Of a DNA stretch of 64,000 bases, positions 10,518-21,047 are shown one piece after another (the stretch's first letter is position 1; each line of letters opens with the position of its first letter). The notes under the pieces are model-generated. The model was not told the origin of the DNA, did no database searches, and was given only the letters and a program-made list of their open reading frames with translations. This DNA is from Beroe forskalii (taxonomy: Eukaryota > Ctenophora > Nuda > Beroida > Beroidae): contig WFMF01000081.1 of the NCBI GenBank assembly GCA_011033025.1, positions 186,001 through 250,000 of the forward strand, read 5' to 3'. The translations under genes and the position numbers were made by a program.

Positions 10518-11596
10518 TGCTTTATCGTCAACTCATCATGTCAGTAAATAAGTCAGACAACGGTCGTCGATCAAATGAAGGCGTGTTTTAATACCAGCCC
10601 CTGAGCCCCAGGGAACAGGAAATTAAGCGCCTACATACGGGAACAACGGGTACAAGAAATGTGCCGGTAGGCGCAATTCTTGTTCGATTTCAACCTATGA
10701 GCACACATCGGTGTCATGCCCTATCATTGCATCTCTGGGGCAACTTTACATTCAGACTGTTGAGGAAAAGTAATCAGACACAGTTTTCGATAATACAAAA
10801 TATTGATAACCAAAAGCATCTCACCGAAATAATCATGCCAATCATACATAAGTACATACAAAGAACAGGATTTTGATTTTTCAGGGCAAAATTTAAGAAA
10901 ACCATGAGCTATAACTGTGGAGTCAGTGGTTTTTTGGTTTTTACAAACATACTTGAACTTTAGACTTCAAAATTTCACAGTATCTCTAAACATCCCTAAG
11001 TCATTCAAAGAAGATATCACTCAAAAGAAGTCCTTTTAAGCATAAAACTAAGGAACTATTCTGAACTACGTACAAAAGAAACCTGGTGATCTCGTTAAAA
11101 TCTTAAAATCTCTTGAAACTGTTCTTTTGATATCAACCCATCGTTAATTATTCATGACACTTGACAGTGATTTCCTTAAATCTAGCAGAATGAGTGGGAA
11201 TGAGGACTATAAGTTAATCACAGATATATCTGAACAGCAAACAAAACATAACAAGAAAACAAAAATACGGTCACATTCCAATCATATTTCCAATCAATTC
11301 ACGATGCACTGTATCAAACACAGTGCTCAGTGAACACAGTACAACACAACAGAAGATGTTGCGAGAAAGTTAAGGTTTGAAACCTTGGTTGTTATCAAGG
11401 ATGCACATGTAACGCCATTCTATGGCACACTGAATTCTGAGACAAAATGCAGAACTTCTGACACTCTGGTACTGTCAGAGCATAGCATTTGTGTAAGTCT
11501 GTAACACTGTGTCCCTGTAACACTCTCTCATAGTCTCATATGGCTGTGTAAGTCTGAGTATAAGTTTTGTGTAAGTCTGAGTGTAACAGAGCCCCG
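10518..11596. other. Intergenic region downstream of the LAMP-like gene
   Basis: Near 10645-10675 GCGCCTAC and GTAGGCGC form a hairpin, followed by CAACCTATGAGCACACAT (about 10690-10707), the right end of MITE family A. The remainder is AT-rich. The minus-strand 3' UTR of the LAMP-like gene must begin at its right edge. Confidence 0.4.
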
Positions 11597-14500
11597 TTAC
11601 ACTCTCTCATATCCTCCAGCAGCCACAGTTCGGCGCCGGCCGATGAGATAGGAAACGAGGACGATGACGACCAGGGCAGCCAGAGCCACGCCCACTGCGA
11701 TGGGAACAATGTCCTTGATCTTCTGATCCACCGCGCAGTAGTGGTCTGAAAATAATGAGAAAATCAATCATTATTGGAATCATCACAAACACTATAGACA
11801 GTCCTGTTACAGTAACTGTCGTGTAATAATACATGAAAAATAAGTTGATAAGACGTCACAAGGAAACGTAATAACTTAATAAAAAGCATCGTGCTCCTTG
11901 AAAGCAAGAATAGGAACACTGTCAAAGAGCAATGATCAATAGTGAACTTACAATCGTAGGGTGTCTTGGGGCTGATCTCTCCGATTCTTATAGCCATATG
12001 CGTCTGGTTGAGGAACACAGCCTCATTCGCCACTAAAACTTGGGAACCGTTCTCCATACGGTAAACCTTATCCAGTGTAACCTGACGAATCATAAATAGT
12101 GATGATTTGGTGGCTTTAGTCATTAAAATATTAATATGAGAGGTGATCGAATTCTTAATGTGATCATTGATCATTGACCGTCTATTTCTTGATTCGCGTG
12201 ATTTCTGTCCTTCCAAACAATATGAGAATATGGAGAATTAAATCCCATATTCCCTTGTAAGGATTTTGGTACGGAAAATGATATAATAACTGCCCACTAC
12301 ACTCAGTATTGACCCCCTCTCGGTAAAGGCTTATAACATCACTTTAAGAGCTACACATACAGCTGTCTGAAATTTGATATGAAGCTTATGATTCGTTACG
12401 TCAGTGTAACATTACACGTTTTAGCAGACTTGTGAGTCTGCTGTTATCTAACCTTTTTACATGAGATAAGAAACGAAAATTGTAAAATGTACACGTAAAA
12501 CACTGGAAAGAGCCTTTGAAGACATCACATCTTTTCTAAACGTTTCCAGTAGACAATGTTATGTTGGGAGATGGAATTATGTAGAATGATTTAATTGGAA
12601 TCAATAAATGAATCAGTTCGTCGACCAAAAGTTTGGTGAAGTAGTAGCGCTCGCATGAGAAGGGCAAGAAGGCTTAACCCCATGCATGCCAAAATGTTGT
12701 TCCAAGACGAAGTTATGAATTTTTCACTCGAACTAGCCGAATGCCCGAATCAAGCCGAAACAAGCGGAACAACCCGAAACCAGCCCGAACTTACCCGACG
12801 ACCTCCCCGAATCAAGCCAAAACAAGCGGATCAACCCAAATCAACCCATGTACTTGTTCGGGTCCGGGTTGATTCACTTGTTTCGGGTTGATAAATTGCT
12901 GTTTCGGGTTGTTTCGCTTTTTCGGCTGGTTTCGGATTGATTCGGCTTGATTCGGGGAAGTTTGTGGGTTGGTTCGGGGTGGTTTTGGTTTGTTCCGCTT
13001 GCTTCGGCTTGATTCGACCAGTTCCTGTTTGTAGTACCATCTGGATGCTTTAAGGTTTTAAGAAATAAAAAGCATAGAAAAACTTACAGCTGGCGTCCCC
13101 CCCTGAATTAGAAACAACAAAAGCCGCTAATTGACCCCCGCCCCCCCCCCCCCTGTAATTAATTAGCGATACTCAATACTCGTACAATGGTATTCACAGA
13201 TTTCTTACCATTTCCTTGCTGCACGAGTACGACTTGTTGACGGGAGATACAAAGTAATTCCCCTCTACTTCCGCAGCTCTAGCGCCCTCTGGAAATAGTT
13301 AACTGTTAGCATAGTCTTATTGTATTTTATGTGCAGTATGGACATTTCAGATAATTAGAAGAAATCTATCACGAAAAATGGATCTGTAATATGTACACCA
13401 ATTGTATAAAAAGGTGCACAGGAAAAACATTTATAAGCACATTATTAGGCCGTTTCTCCAGAAAATCGTAAGTGACAATCTTTTCCGAACGCAGTCATAT
13501 ATTAGTCATAAGTTACTCAGAGTAGTGAGTGACCTGCTGACGCCATAAAAGTGTGATGTTGGCCTGATCCTAGCAAATAAACTGGTTTGATGAGTACCAC
13601 TGACGTAATGTTATCAAACCAGCAGCTAGCCACTGACGTGATGTTATCAAACCAGCAGCAAGCAGCCAGCAGGTCACTCAATTGAAGAGAAAATTATGGA
13701 ATTATGGAATCATAAACTCACTGAAACAATATTCCTACTTAAGTTTCTACAGTCTCAAAATGCAACTTTAAGTAGGAATACGCCCTGTTTTACTTCGCTC
13801 TTTGTATGGAACTCAATTGAACAAGGTACATAATATGAGTGTAAGTTCCTGTACAATATATCTCTCAAAACTTCAAAGGGGCTGTAACAATAAAACATGA
13901 ATTGACATCGATGACACATACTGATTTGAGCGTCTGGCTGCTCAACTGCGTAGGAGTAAGAGATTTTAGTTACACCCCAGTGCTGTGGCTTGATGGCTGC
14001 TTTTGTGTCTGTCTTGTTGACGTTCTGAGAATAATGTGGATAATAATTAATCAATAAATAACAAGTAAAATTAATAATTTTCCGATTTTCATAATTAAGT
14101 TTTACAGCACATAAACTGAAATATATTTTTTCTCTTGCTTTATATAAAAGATGCTCCTAAGTCGATTGATTAATAACTTTCGTCAATTAATTGTCTAAAA
14201 TAACTGAACTGAAATTGATGGACAGGCAATAGCACACTCACCACTTTAAAGTCAATGACAAGATCTCGCCCTTTTTCAGTCAATGTGATGCTAGATGTAG
14301 TGTTGGAACATGTACTTTTGGCTTTTGCTTTCTCACTGATCTCTATAATGAAACTGCTTGTTGTCTGGAATGGAATTGATTATTGAAGTGCAAGGTACAT
14401 TTTTTACATAGCGATAAGTCCTAAATTCAATTCATCAGACAACTCGAAAACATATCCAGGTGCAAAATGAACAGAAAATGCTATCAATAACTTTAAATAA

Positions 14501-16404
14501 ATAATGTCTTTGAATATATTATGTGATGCAGTTACACAATTATATGTTGACTTTTTAAATAAAAAATGAACAATTTCATTGTATATTATTTGCAGTTTAT
14601 GATTTTTTTATAATTCATACATTCTCTGAGTTGATGTAAGAAACATTGAGAGAAAGGGTTCCATTGAGTTGAACACAGTCAGTTGTATAATGTGGTACAT
14701 CATCCACTGACTCAGCCAAAACTGCAAGGTAATTACTAATTATATTAAATACAATATATTGAATTAACAGCTCTGAACATAATCTCAAGTTTGATGTGAT
14801 TGATCATTGATGCAGTGAAACAAACATTTTTCAATAGAGGAATCTAACCCACACACTATAAACCACTATTCTATTGGCAAGTGCAAGATCATACAGATCT
14901 CTTTGCCAGGATCTCCATATAGTGAAACACAACATTCTCAAAAAGTAGGGAAATGGTAGTGAAAAAGGCTAGGCTCAGATCCAGTATCCACATTCCACAG
15001 CTTCATAACAGCTTTGACGTACCTATGATCAGACTTGTGGTAAATATAAGCCCAATATTTTTCATTTTATTTGGAAGGTTAATATCATCCACTAAAGCTG
15101 TTGGGCATTTGTTCAAGCAACCCCAGCAAGATTGGATGTGACCACTCCATTTTCTCTCATTTCACGTTCTCATGTTCAATATTGGACAGATCATGAATGT
15201 CATTTGAACCCATGAAACTAGTCCAAATACGATTTAAACTCGCATAATTTTCCCTTACACAGTTCAAATCCACATTATTCACACTTATGCCCTTTGAATA
15301 AATTTGAATTAAAATCGCTGCATAAATAAATCCTTGGTTTGTAAACTATTCCATACAAACTTATGTTCAGAAAATAGTAACTGACTCCAATTTCACATAC
15401 ATAGAATTGTAGAATTTGAACTTTGATTTCAATTTTTATTTGAATTAAGTAGAAATCCCATTAAAATATTAAATATAAATTTCTTGAAATCTCCAAATCT
15501 AAATTAAACTCACATGTCAACTCACATCTACCAAAATTTGATTACTTATTTCTCCTCCCTATTTCTTATCCAAAGAAGTTATTTCTCACCCTTATTCCCC
15601 TTATTTGAATGGACAAACTTCCCTGTGATTACCACAAGATCTCAACTCTATTTCTTTGTTGCAAGGTGTTAGTTTCCTTATAGCAATTGAAGGATTCACA
15701 GACAATGACGTACAATCTATATTTCATCTATATTATATTAAACCTAACACTTCATTTTAAACTTAACAACACTACTTATTACAATCAAATTTGAGGGAAG
15801 GTTGAGGCTGCTCCTCGGAGATCCTGAAGATGATTCATAGCTTTTCATAAAGTCAATCTTAAAGTTATGAATCGAAACTGTCAGTTGATATTGTGGAGTA
15901 GTTATTTGGCTTGAATCATAATTGTTACTTTCAATGAAAGACAGCAGTTTTATTAAATAACACTTCATTGCCATGCACAACTCCTCATCTAAACTCCTGC
16001 AAAGTTTCCTTGGGGATTTCTCCCATATTATGCAGTCAATTCGCCATTACTTTTGCCCCCCCCCCCCCTTTCTATTGAAGTTTATATCGTGGTAGTTATT
16101 GTAACAACATGCAGTGCCATCATTAGAAAACCCCCTCACCCTTCCTGACTGTGCAATGTTGAACCATCCCTTACACTAAGCTTCAAGTTGGGTAACCAAC
16201 TGGCCATGGGCCATATTCTTAAACTTCATTTTTGTGATAAATCTTTCCCTGGTCATACAATGATGAGTTAAACTTACAACCAAGTTCAGAGTTTCCAACA
16301 GATTGTGTTGCAGAGGAAATTTAATAAACCATTTTATAGAACAGCAAAATTATACCTGCAAGTTTCAGGAGCACAGGCAACAGAAGGAGATAACCAGATG
16401 CCAT
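11597..16404 (-). CDS. LAMP-family lysosomal membrane glycoprotein, single luminal domain
   Basis: Seven exons, read right to left: 16356-16404, 14621-14721, 14242-14364, 13922-14024, 13209-13288, 11952-12081 and 11597-11745. All borders are AG/GT and all phases join, giving 244 residues. Exon 1 encodes a signal peptide (MASGYLLLLPVLLKLA). The luminal part has four cysteines (TDC, STC, SYSC, HYC), the LAMP two-disulfide pattern, plus several N-glycosylation sequons and the LAMP-like FVSPVNKSYSC. One transmembrane helix (VPIAVGVALAALVVIVLVSY) is followed by LIGRRR and a C-terminal GYERV. That is a GYxx-hydrophobic lysosomal sorting signal, comparable to GYQTI of LAMP1. The product is therefore predicted to reside in lysosomal/late endosomal membranes. 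Having one luminal domain makes it resemble CD68, LAMP5 or UNC-46 rather than LAMP1/2. Introns carry a foldback repeat and PLE fragments. Exon 1 is isolated inside the PLE footprint. Confidence 0.92.
12746..13016. repeat. Inverted repeat built of CCCGAA/TTCGGG units
   Basis: CGAATCAAGCCGAA and CAAGCGGAACAA on the left are mirrored by TTGTTCCGCTTG and TTCGGCTTGATTCG on the right. Between them lie many degenerate GGGTTGTTTCGG units. It occupies the LAMP intron between exons 13209-13288 and 11952-12081. Confidence 0.7.
14790..14950 (+). mobile_element. PLE terminal fragment in LAMP intron 1
   Basis: Shares TGATTGATCATTGATGCAGT, CACACACTAT, AGGATCTCCA and GAAACACAACATTCTCAAA with 19366-19520, the tail of the PLE downstream. 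There is no coding part here. Confidence 0.65.
15801..15959 (+). repeat. Left pseudo-LTR repeat of the PLE
   Basis: Nearly identical to 19106-19264. Both start GTTGAGGCTGCTCCTCGGAG and end TTTTATTAAATA. Confidence 0.8.
15809..15905 (+). ncRNA. Hammerhead-ribozyme-like motif in the left PLE repeat
   Basis: CTGAAGA (15824-15830, fits CUGANGA) is followed by GATTCATA, a loop, TATGAATC (8-bp stem) and then GAAAC. After that comes a tiny stem CT-GTC-AG, then TT and GATATTGTGGAG. The last segment can pair with upstream CTCC and GATC around an internal loop. The layout is that of a type I hammerhead with minimal stem III, as reported for PLEs. One unpaired T between CTGAAGA and stem II departs from the consensus, so activity is uncertain. 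Confidence 0.45.
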
Positions 16405-16717
16405 TGAAGATGTTGAGTAACAATGCACCTTAAGTATCAGTTTTGAGAGTTAGTCAGAATAAAATCAGAATTGTCAACAACCATCACCAATACTGTCTTT
16501 AATAAATTTTAGAATTTAAGCACCAAATACGAACATGAGCCTATGACAAGAATAAACCTTCATCCCGAAATTTTGAATTCTATAAGATTCAGACTTTGAG
16601 CAATAAAACCCAAGCATTAAATATCATTTAAAGCTCTTCACAAATTTCCTTTAGTAATTGGCATAAGATAGCATAAGATGAAATTAGGGAATTCAACTGT
16701 CACTTAAATAAAAATAA

Positions 16718-18688
16718 AAATCTTTTGATAAGACAGCAAGTATCAGAAAACTATCAACAACTGTCATTTCAAAAAAGTGTCCAAAATTCACTAAAAATTG
16801 TGCTGGATTTTCCAGCCTTATTAGGGGTGTCATTGTGGGTTGTTCCAGTCTGTTCTTTAATGGACTCTGTAATAGTGGCAGGCCTAGTACTTTAAGTGCC
16901 TTCAAGCCAGGTATCCCATATTATTATGGGCTACTAAAAATACATAAAGTAGATCCTTGCAATCTTTCACAAGATTTTCCTATTCCTTTGAGGTTGGTCA
17001 ACGATTTGAGCCAAGGGCCAACATCACGGTCAGATAAGTTTCTCAACTTTAAGTATTTACAGCCTCTTCAAGATGACTTTTGTAAAGATCTAGTAAGGGA
17101 TACCACTGAGGCTTTGAAGTGGCTGGAGCATGTAGATAATCAGTTGATTCCTAACCTCAAGAGCTTCTCTTGGGATTTTGTGTCATTATATGACAACCTT
17201 ACTCCAGATCTGGTCAAAGAAGCCTTATTGTTTGCTATTTCAGAATTGCGTTGTGATTGGTCAGATGATTTCATTACTTGGATCATGAGCTTGGTTGATC
17301 TTAGCCTTTCTTCGTGTTTTGGTAAACATGGAGATCTGTGGTATAGGAACAAAGCAGGAATAGCAACAGGAGGCTCTCTATCTGTGTCACTTGCCAACAT
17401 TGCTGTTTTTTATGTTTTGAAATTAGTTATCTATGATTCTGATGATCTACCTCCAGACCTTGTAGGTCTGAAAAGGTTTGTTGATGACCTGGCTGGCTTA
17501 TGGAAAGGGTGCAAGGAAGATTTCATCTCTTGGGCTGATTCTGTGAACATGAAATTGAAAGTCTTTGGATTGTCAATCAAAGATAATGATGTTGACCAAT
17601 GGGATTTTAGCAATGTGGGGGATTTCACAACATTCTTAGACATAAAGTTTTCTTTCTCCACAGATGGTTATGTATCTTCAGATATCAATATTAAGCTTTC
17701 AGATGCTAAACTTTACCTTAATTATTCAAGTTATCATCCCAGGCAAATTTTCCCATCAATAATCTATTCGCAAGGACTTAGGTATAAAAGAATTATCAAT
17801 GACCCTATTAAGCTCTTTAGAAGGCTGGATGATCTCAAACATTGTTTTTATAAATCAGGCTACCCTAAAAAACTGGTCAATAATATTCTGGATGATGTAG
17901 CACAAAGACCTAGATACTTAGAGTATAACTCTGATAACAAATCAACTCCAAATCCAGTCTTGTGGATCCAAACTTTTGGGCCAGTCACGAACCAATTGAA
18001 AAAGATTGTCAAAGAAGCTAACCAGTGCTTGTCAGATAGCCCAGCTTGGGATAAGGCCAAAAAGGTGATAGGTCTTGTTAGCAGAAGAGCCCAAAATTTA
18101 GGTGATATCATTCTGAGAAGAAAGAAATTTGCTTTAACATGTGAGTCTGAACTGTTGGGAACTCAGAGATGCACCCCCTTGTTAAAATCAGCGCATAGAC
18201 GTGGTAGACCTTGCGCCTCTTGTGTACTTATGTCAGATAATGCAGATATCACATCCTCAGCTTCAGGAAAAACTTACAGAACTCCTTCAGCAAATTGTAA
18301 ATCACGTAATGTTGTGTATTGTGCAAGTTGTTTCCTTTGTGAAAAACAATATGTAGGTAAGTCAACAACAAAACTGCAAACAAGGATATCTGGACATAGG
18401 TCACATGTAGGTGATTCTTCTTTTTTTGATGATGAGTCTGATGAGGCCACACTGGCAGAACATTTGCTTGAGGCTCATAACATCAACTCTGTTGACCTTT
18501 TTAACAGTAATTATTCATTTACTGTCCTTGAGATCACTCCCAAAAACCTTGACACTGCAGAGCAACGATGGGTCAGTAGGCTTATGACCATGAGACCATT
18601 GGGTCTCAACAAAGAGAAACCATGTGGAATTATGAACTCTGTCAGTTCCATGTTGAAAAGATCGCTGGGTCTTATAACTCAGCGTTAA
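16718..18688 (+). CDS. PLE reverse transcriptase with GIY-YIG endonuclease, 5'-truncated
   Basis: The frame is open from 16718 to TAA at 18688 (656 codons), but no ATG opens it and PLE proteins are usually longer, so the N-terminus is lost or frameshifted. RT motifs in order: YYYGLLKIHK, FSWDFVSLYDNL (first catalytic Asp), GIATGGSLSVSLANI, and KRFVDDLAGLW (the [YF]xDD box), then FLDIKFSF. The C-terminal third has a Cys-rich stretch, NVVYCASCFLCEKQYVGKS (GIY-YIG core), an Arg-containing segment TRISGHRSHVG, and a late EQRWVSRL Glu. Such enzymes reverse-transcribe their own RNA and nick the target with the GIY-YIG domain. No internal stops are present after 16718, suggesting a fairly young copy. 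It is transcribed on the strand opposite the LAMP-like gene. Confidence 0.88.
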   Translation, partial: KSFDKTASIRKLSTTVISKKCPKFTKNCAGFSSLIRGVIVGCSSLFFNGLCNSGRPSTLSAFKPGIPYYYGLLKIHKVDPCNLSQDFPIPLRLVNDLSQGPTSRSDKFLNFKYLQPLQDDFCKDLVRDTTEALKWLEHVDNQLIPNLKSFSWDFVSLYDNLTPDLVKEALLFAISELRCDWSDDFITWIMSLVDLSLSSCFGKHGDLWYRNKAGIATGGSLSVSLANIAVFYVLKLVIYDSDDLPPDLVGLKRFVDDLAGLWKGCKEDFISWADSVNMKLKVFGLSIKDNDVDQWDFSNVGDFTTFLDIKFSFSTDGYVSSDINIKLSDAKLYLNYSSYHPRQIFPSIIYSQGLRYKRIINDPIKLFRRLDDLKHCFYKSGYPKKLVNNILDDVAQRPRYLEYNSDNKSTPNPVLWIQTFGPVTNQLKKIVKEANQCLSDSPAWDKAKKVIGLVSRRAQNLGDIILRRKKFALTCESELLGTQRCTPLLKSAHRRGRPCASCVLMSDNADITSSASGKTYRTPSANCKSRNVVYCASCFLCEKQYVGKSTTKLQTRISGHRSHVGDSSFFDDESDEATLAEHLLEAHNINSVDLFNSNYSFTVLEITPKNLDTAEQRWVSRLMTMRPLGLNKEKPCGIMNSVSSMLKRSLGLITQR

Positions 18689-19105
18689 GAACATTTTTTT
18701 ATTATTAGTATTGATATGAATCATATTCATTTTAAGGGGAATTTAGGTAATTAATTGTGCTAGTTGATACTCACTTTCTTTATTTTTATTGTTATTCATA
18801 AGCATCAATTCTAATTTGAATAATTTCTATTTTCCATTTTTAGTTATTTTTAAGATTAATTCAGGCAGATGTTTTTTTAAACATCCCCAACCTTTCATAA
18901 TTTGAGTTTTTAACTTTGTTTGTATATATGCTATTTTAATACATTGCAAATTAGATTTGCTAATTAGAAATTTCATTTTATATGAAAGTTAGGGACCATT
19001 CACTTATCCATTCAACTTTTCATAATAATTTATTATCAGATTCCAATCTTAATGATATCATATATTTTTGCTATAAGTAGCTTTACTTTAATTGTCTCAG
19101 GATGT

Positions 19106-19264
19106 GTTGAGGCTGCTCCTCGGAGATCCTGAAGATGATTCATAGCTTTTCATAAAGTCAACCTTAAAGTTATGAATCGAAACTGTCAGTTGATATTGTG
19201 GAGTAGTTATTTGGCTTGAATCATTATTGTTACTTTCAATGAAAGACAGCAGTTTTATTAAATA
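19106..19264 (+). repeat. Right pseudo-LTR repeat of the PLE
   Basis: Direct copy of 15801-15959 lying 418 bases past the RT stop codon. Confidence 0.8.
19114..19210 (+). ncRNA. Hammerhead-ribozyme-like motif in the right PLE repeat
   Basis: Same core as the left copy: CTGAAGA (19129-19135), 8-bp stem II GATTCATA/TATGAATC, CGAAA (19178-19182), small stem III and the GATATTGTGGAG segment. Differences between the two copies fall in the stem II loop, not in the core. Confidence 0.45.
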
Positions 19265-19833
19265 CCAATCTACAATAATCGACATTTTATAGTTGCTGGA
19301 AACAATTTTGACATAATTGCAAACTTGAAATATCAAAACACAAAATTGAAAAATGACATCTGAAGTATGTTTGAAGTGATTGATCATTGATGCAGTGAAA
19401 CACAAATCTCAAATATGATATCAAACCCACACACTATGTATACCACTAATCCACTGTGAGTTTCGAAATTAAATATTTCTTCTTCAGGATCTCCACATAG
19501 TGTAACACAACATTCTCAAATTTGTTTGTAATAAGTAGTGTTGTTAAGTTTAAAACATCTGAAGTATCTTCTTTTTAGAAGTATATGGTTTAGTTTTTTA
19601 AACATAATACAGATTATGTTTTTTTTTACCAGTTTGTTGTTGGCTACTTTTAAGTTTTATTGTTTTAAACTGTAATCTTAGAAATGGAAATTTCTAATTT
19701 GGTGTTTAACATTTAAGAATTTTAAATTTACCCTGTTGTATTGACCTCTTGAATCTTGGGTGCTTATTGCTTTCCCGGGGTGTGTTGTTCAATAAAAACC
19801 ATGCAGTCGCGATGCATTGAAAATATTTTTTTC

Positions 19834-20101
19834 CTTGTTTGCGTTGCACGGCGCGCTTAAGCTTCCTCAGAACAGGGAAGCGCGCGGCGCGTACACACAC
19901 CTATGCGGGCTTGGGAAGCCGTGCGCGTACACACACTTATGCGGGCTTAAAAATTGCCCTAATCAGCGCCCTGGTTTTGCGCACAGAGACACAGAGTGCG
20001 CGGCGCGGCAGGCCCCTGGTTAGGGGAATAAAAATGTGTGTACGCGCCGCGCGCTTCCCTGTTCTAAGGAAGCTTAAGCGCGCCGCGCAACGCAAACAGG
20101 G
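19834..20101. mobile_element. GC-rich inverted-repeat element (about 268 bp)
   Basis: The left arm starts at 19834 (TTTGCGTTGCACGGCGCGCT, then TAAGCTTCCT and GAACAGGGAAGCGCGC) and is mirrored at 20035-20101 over about 66 bases. The arms enclose two copies of ACACACnTATGCGGGCTT. Trailing partial repeats (CAGGGATATACGCGTGTTTA near 20198; a similar one near 20568) follow. Confidence 0.75.
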
Positions 20102-21047
20102 ATTCGATTATCGTGTTCCTCAATTTCTGCCCATGCCCTGACCAGGACCCTGGTTTCGCGCACGGAGTGCGCTGGGGAAGCGCGCCGTGCGAGCCACACA
20201 GGGATATACGCGTGTTTAGCAAAGGGAATTAAAAGAGCGCCGCGCCGCCGCGCGACGATAGCAGAGATATAAATGTTTAGCAATGTTTAATGATACATTG
20301 ATATTCTGACGAATTTCATCAAAATATCTGTTTAATCTTATTCGAGGATCATCTTTATTCTTTAATGTTTTACTTACCAATGATTTATTTTTGACATAGC
20401 TGTACATTGCATTGATGTGTCACTATAATACAAAAGTCATGCCTGTAAGGATGTCTTTAATAAATCATCCTTCATTTCATGGCTGTTTCTTATATCACAT
20501 GAAATTTTGAAGGTTCAATCATCATTTCCTAAGCCTGCAAAGGTGTGTTTGCGCTGCACGATGATAACAGGGGTATACGTGTTTAGCAAAATCATAATGA
20601 AGAAATGCTTAATGCCTGTTATAACATAAATACTTGTCTGCATAATGCATACCTGTCACCAAGTATCATTGCTGCATCTCAAAGAAGGAGATTCCTAATT
20701 TTCGACCAATTTTTAACTCTTTTTTGGTGGAATTTGATGAAGAAAGATGGGTGTTTTGAACAGAAAAACCTATGTCATTGTTGGGGATTTGGTTTGATAT
20801 CTGGGATTTGTCTGGGATTTGGTTTGATATCTGATTCTCTCATGCTTTATTTGGATCTGCCTAGCTCTTTGATGAAGGCATTTCATTCATGGATCCGGTC
20901 AAAGACTACAGTTGGAGTTGTAGGAGAGTTCTGTTACTTGACTACAAAGATGTCTGTATTTGTTCTACAAAGGAGATGATTCTCTGATAAGTAGTTTTAT
21001 GCTGTACAGAGTTATGTAGTTATAATTTTCGTTAAATTTGAGCTAAC

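Larger units (their letters stand above)
15754..19554 (+). mobile_element. Penelope-like element (PLE) with terminal repeats, interrupted or rearranged
   Basis: A 159-base direct repeat (15801-15959 and 19106-19264, a few differences) flanks a reverse-transcriptase/GIY-YIG frame. The extreme ends are inverted: AACAACACTACTTATTACAA near 15763 and its complement near 19525. Direct plus inverted repeats of this kind are typical of PLE pseudo-LTRs. The 5' part of the coding region is missing or broken, and the first exon of the LAMP-like gene (16356-16404, minus) lies between the left repeat and the coding part. This may therefore be a compound of two insertions rather than one element. Confidence 0.75.

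Noticed and set aside
9157..10591. Several 60-108 codon frames inside the 9.2-10.5 kb region
   Set aside because: They mirror one another across the foldback axis and share no features of proteins; explained by the inverted repeat.
11764..12216. 150-codon minus frame taken as one protein
   Set aside because: It is LAMP exon 11952-12081 plus intron read-through on both sides.
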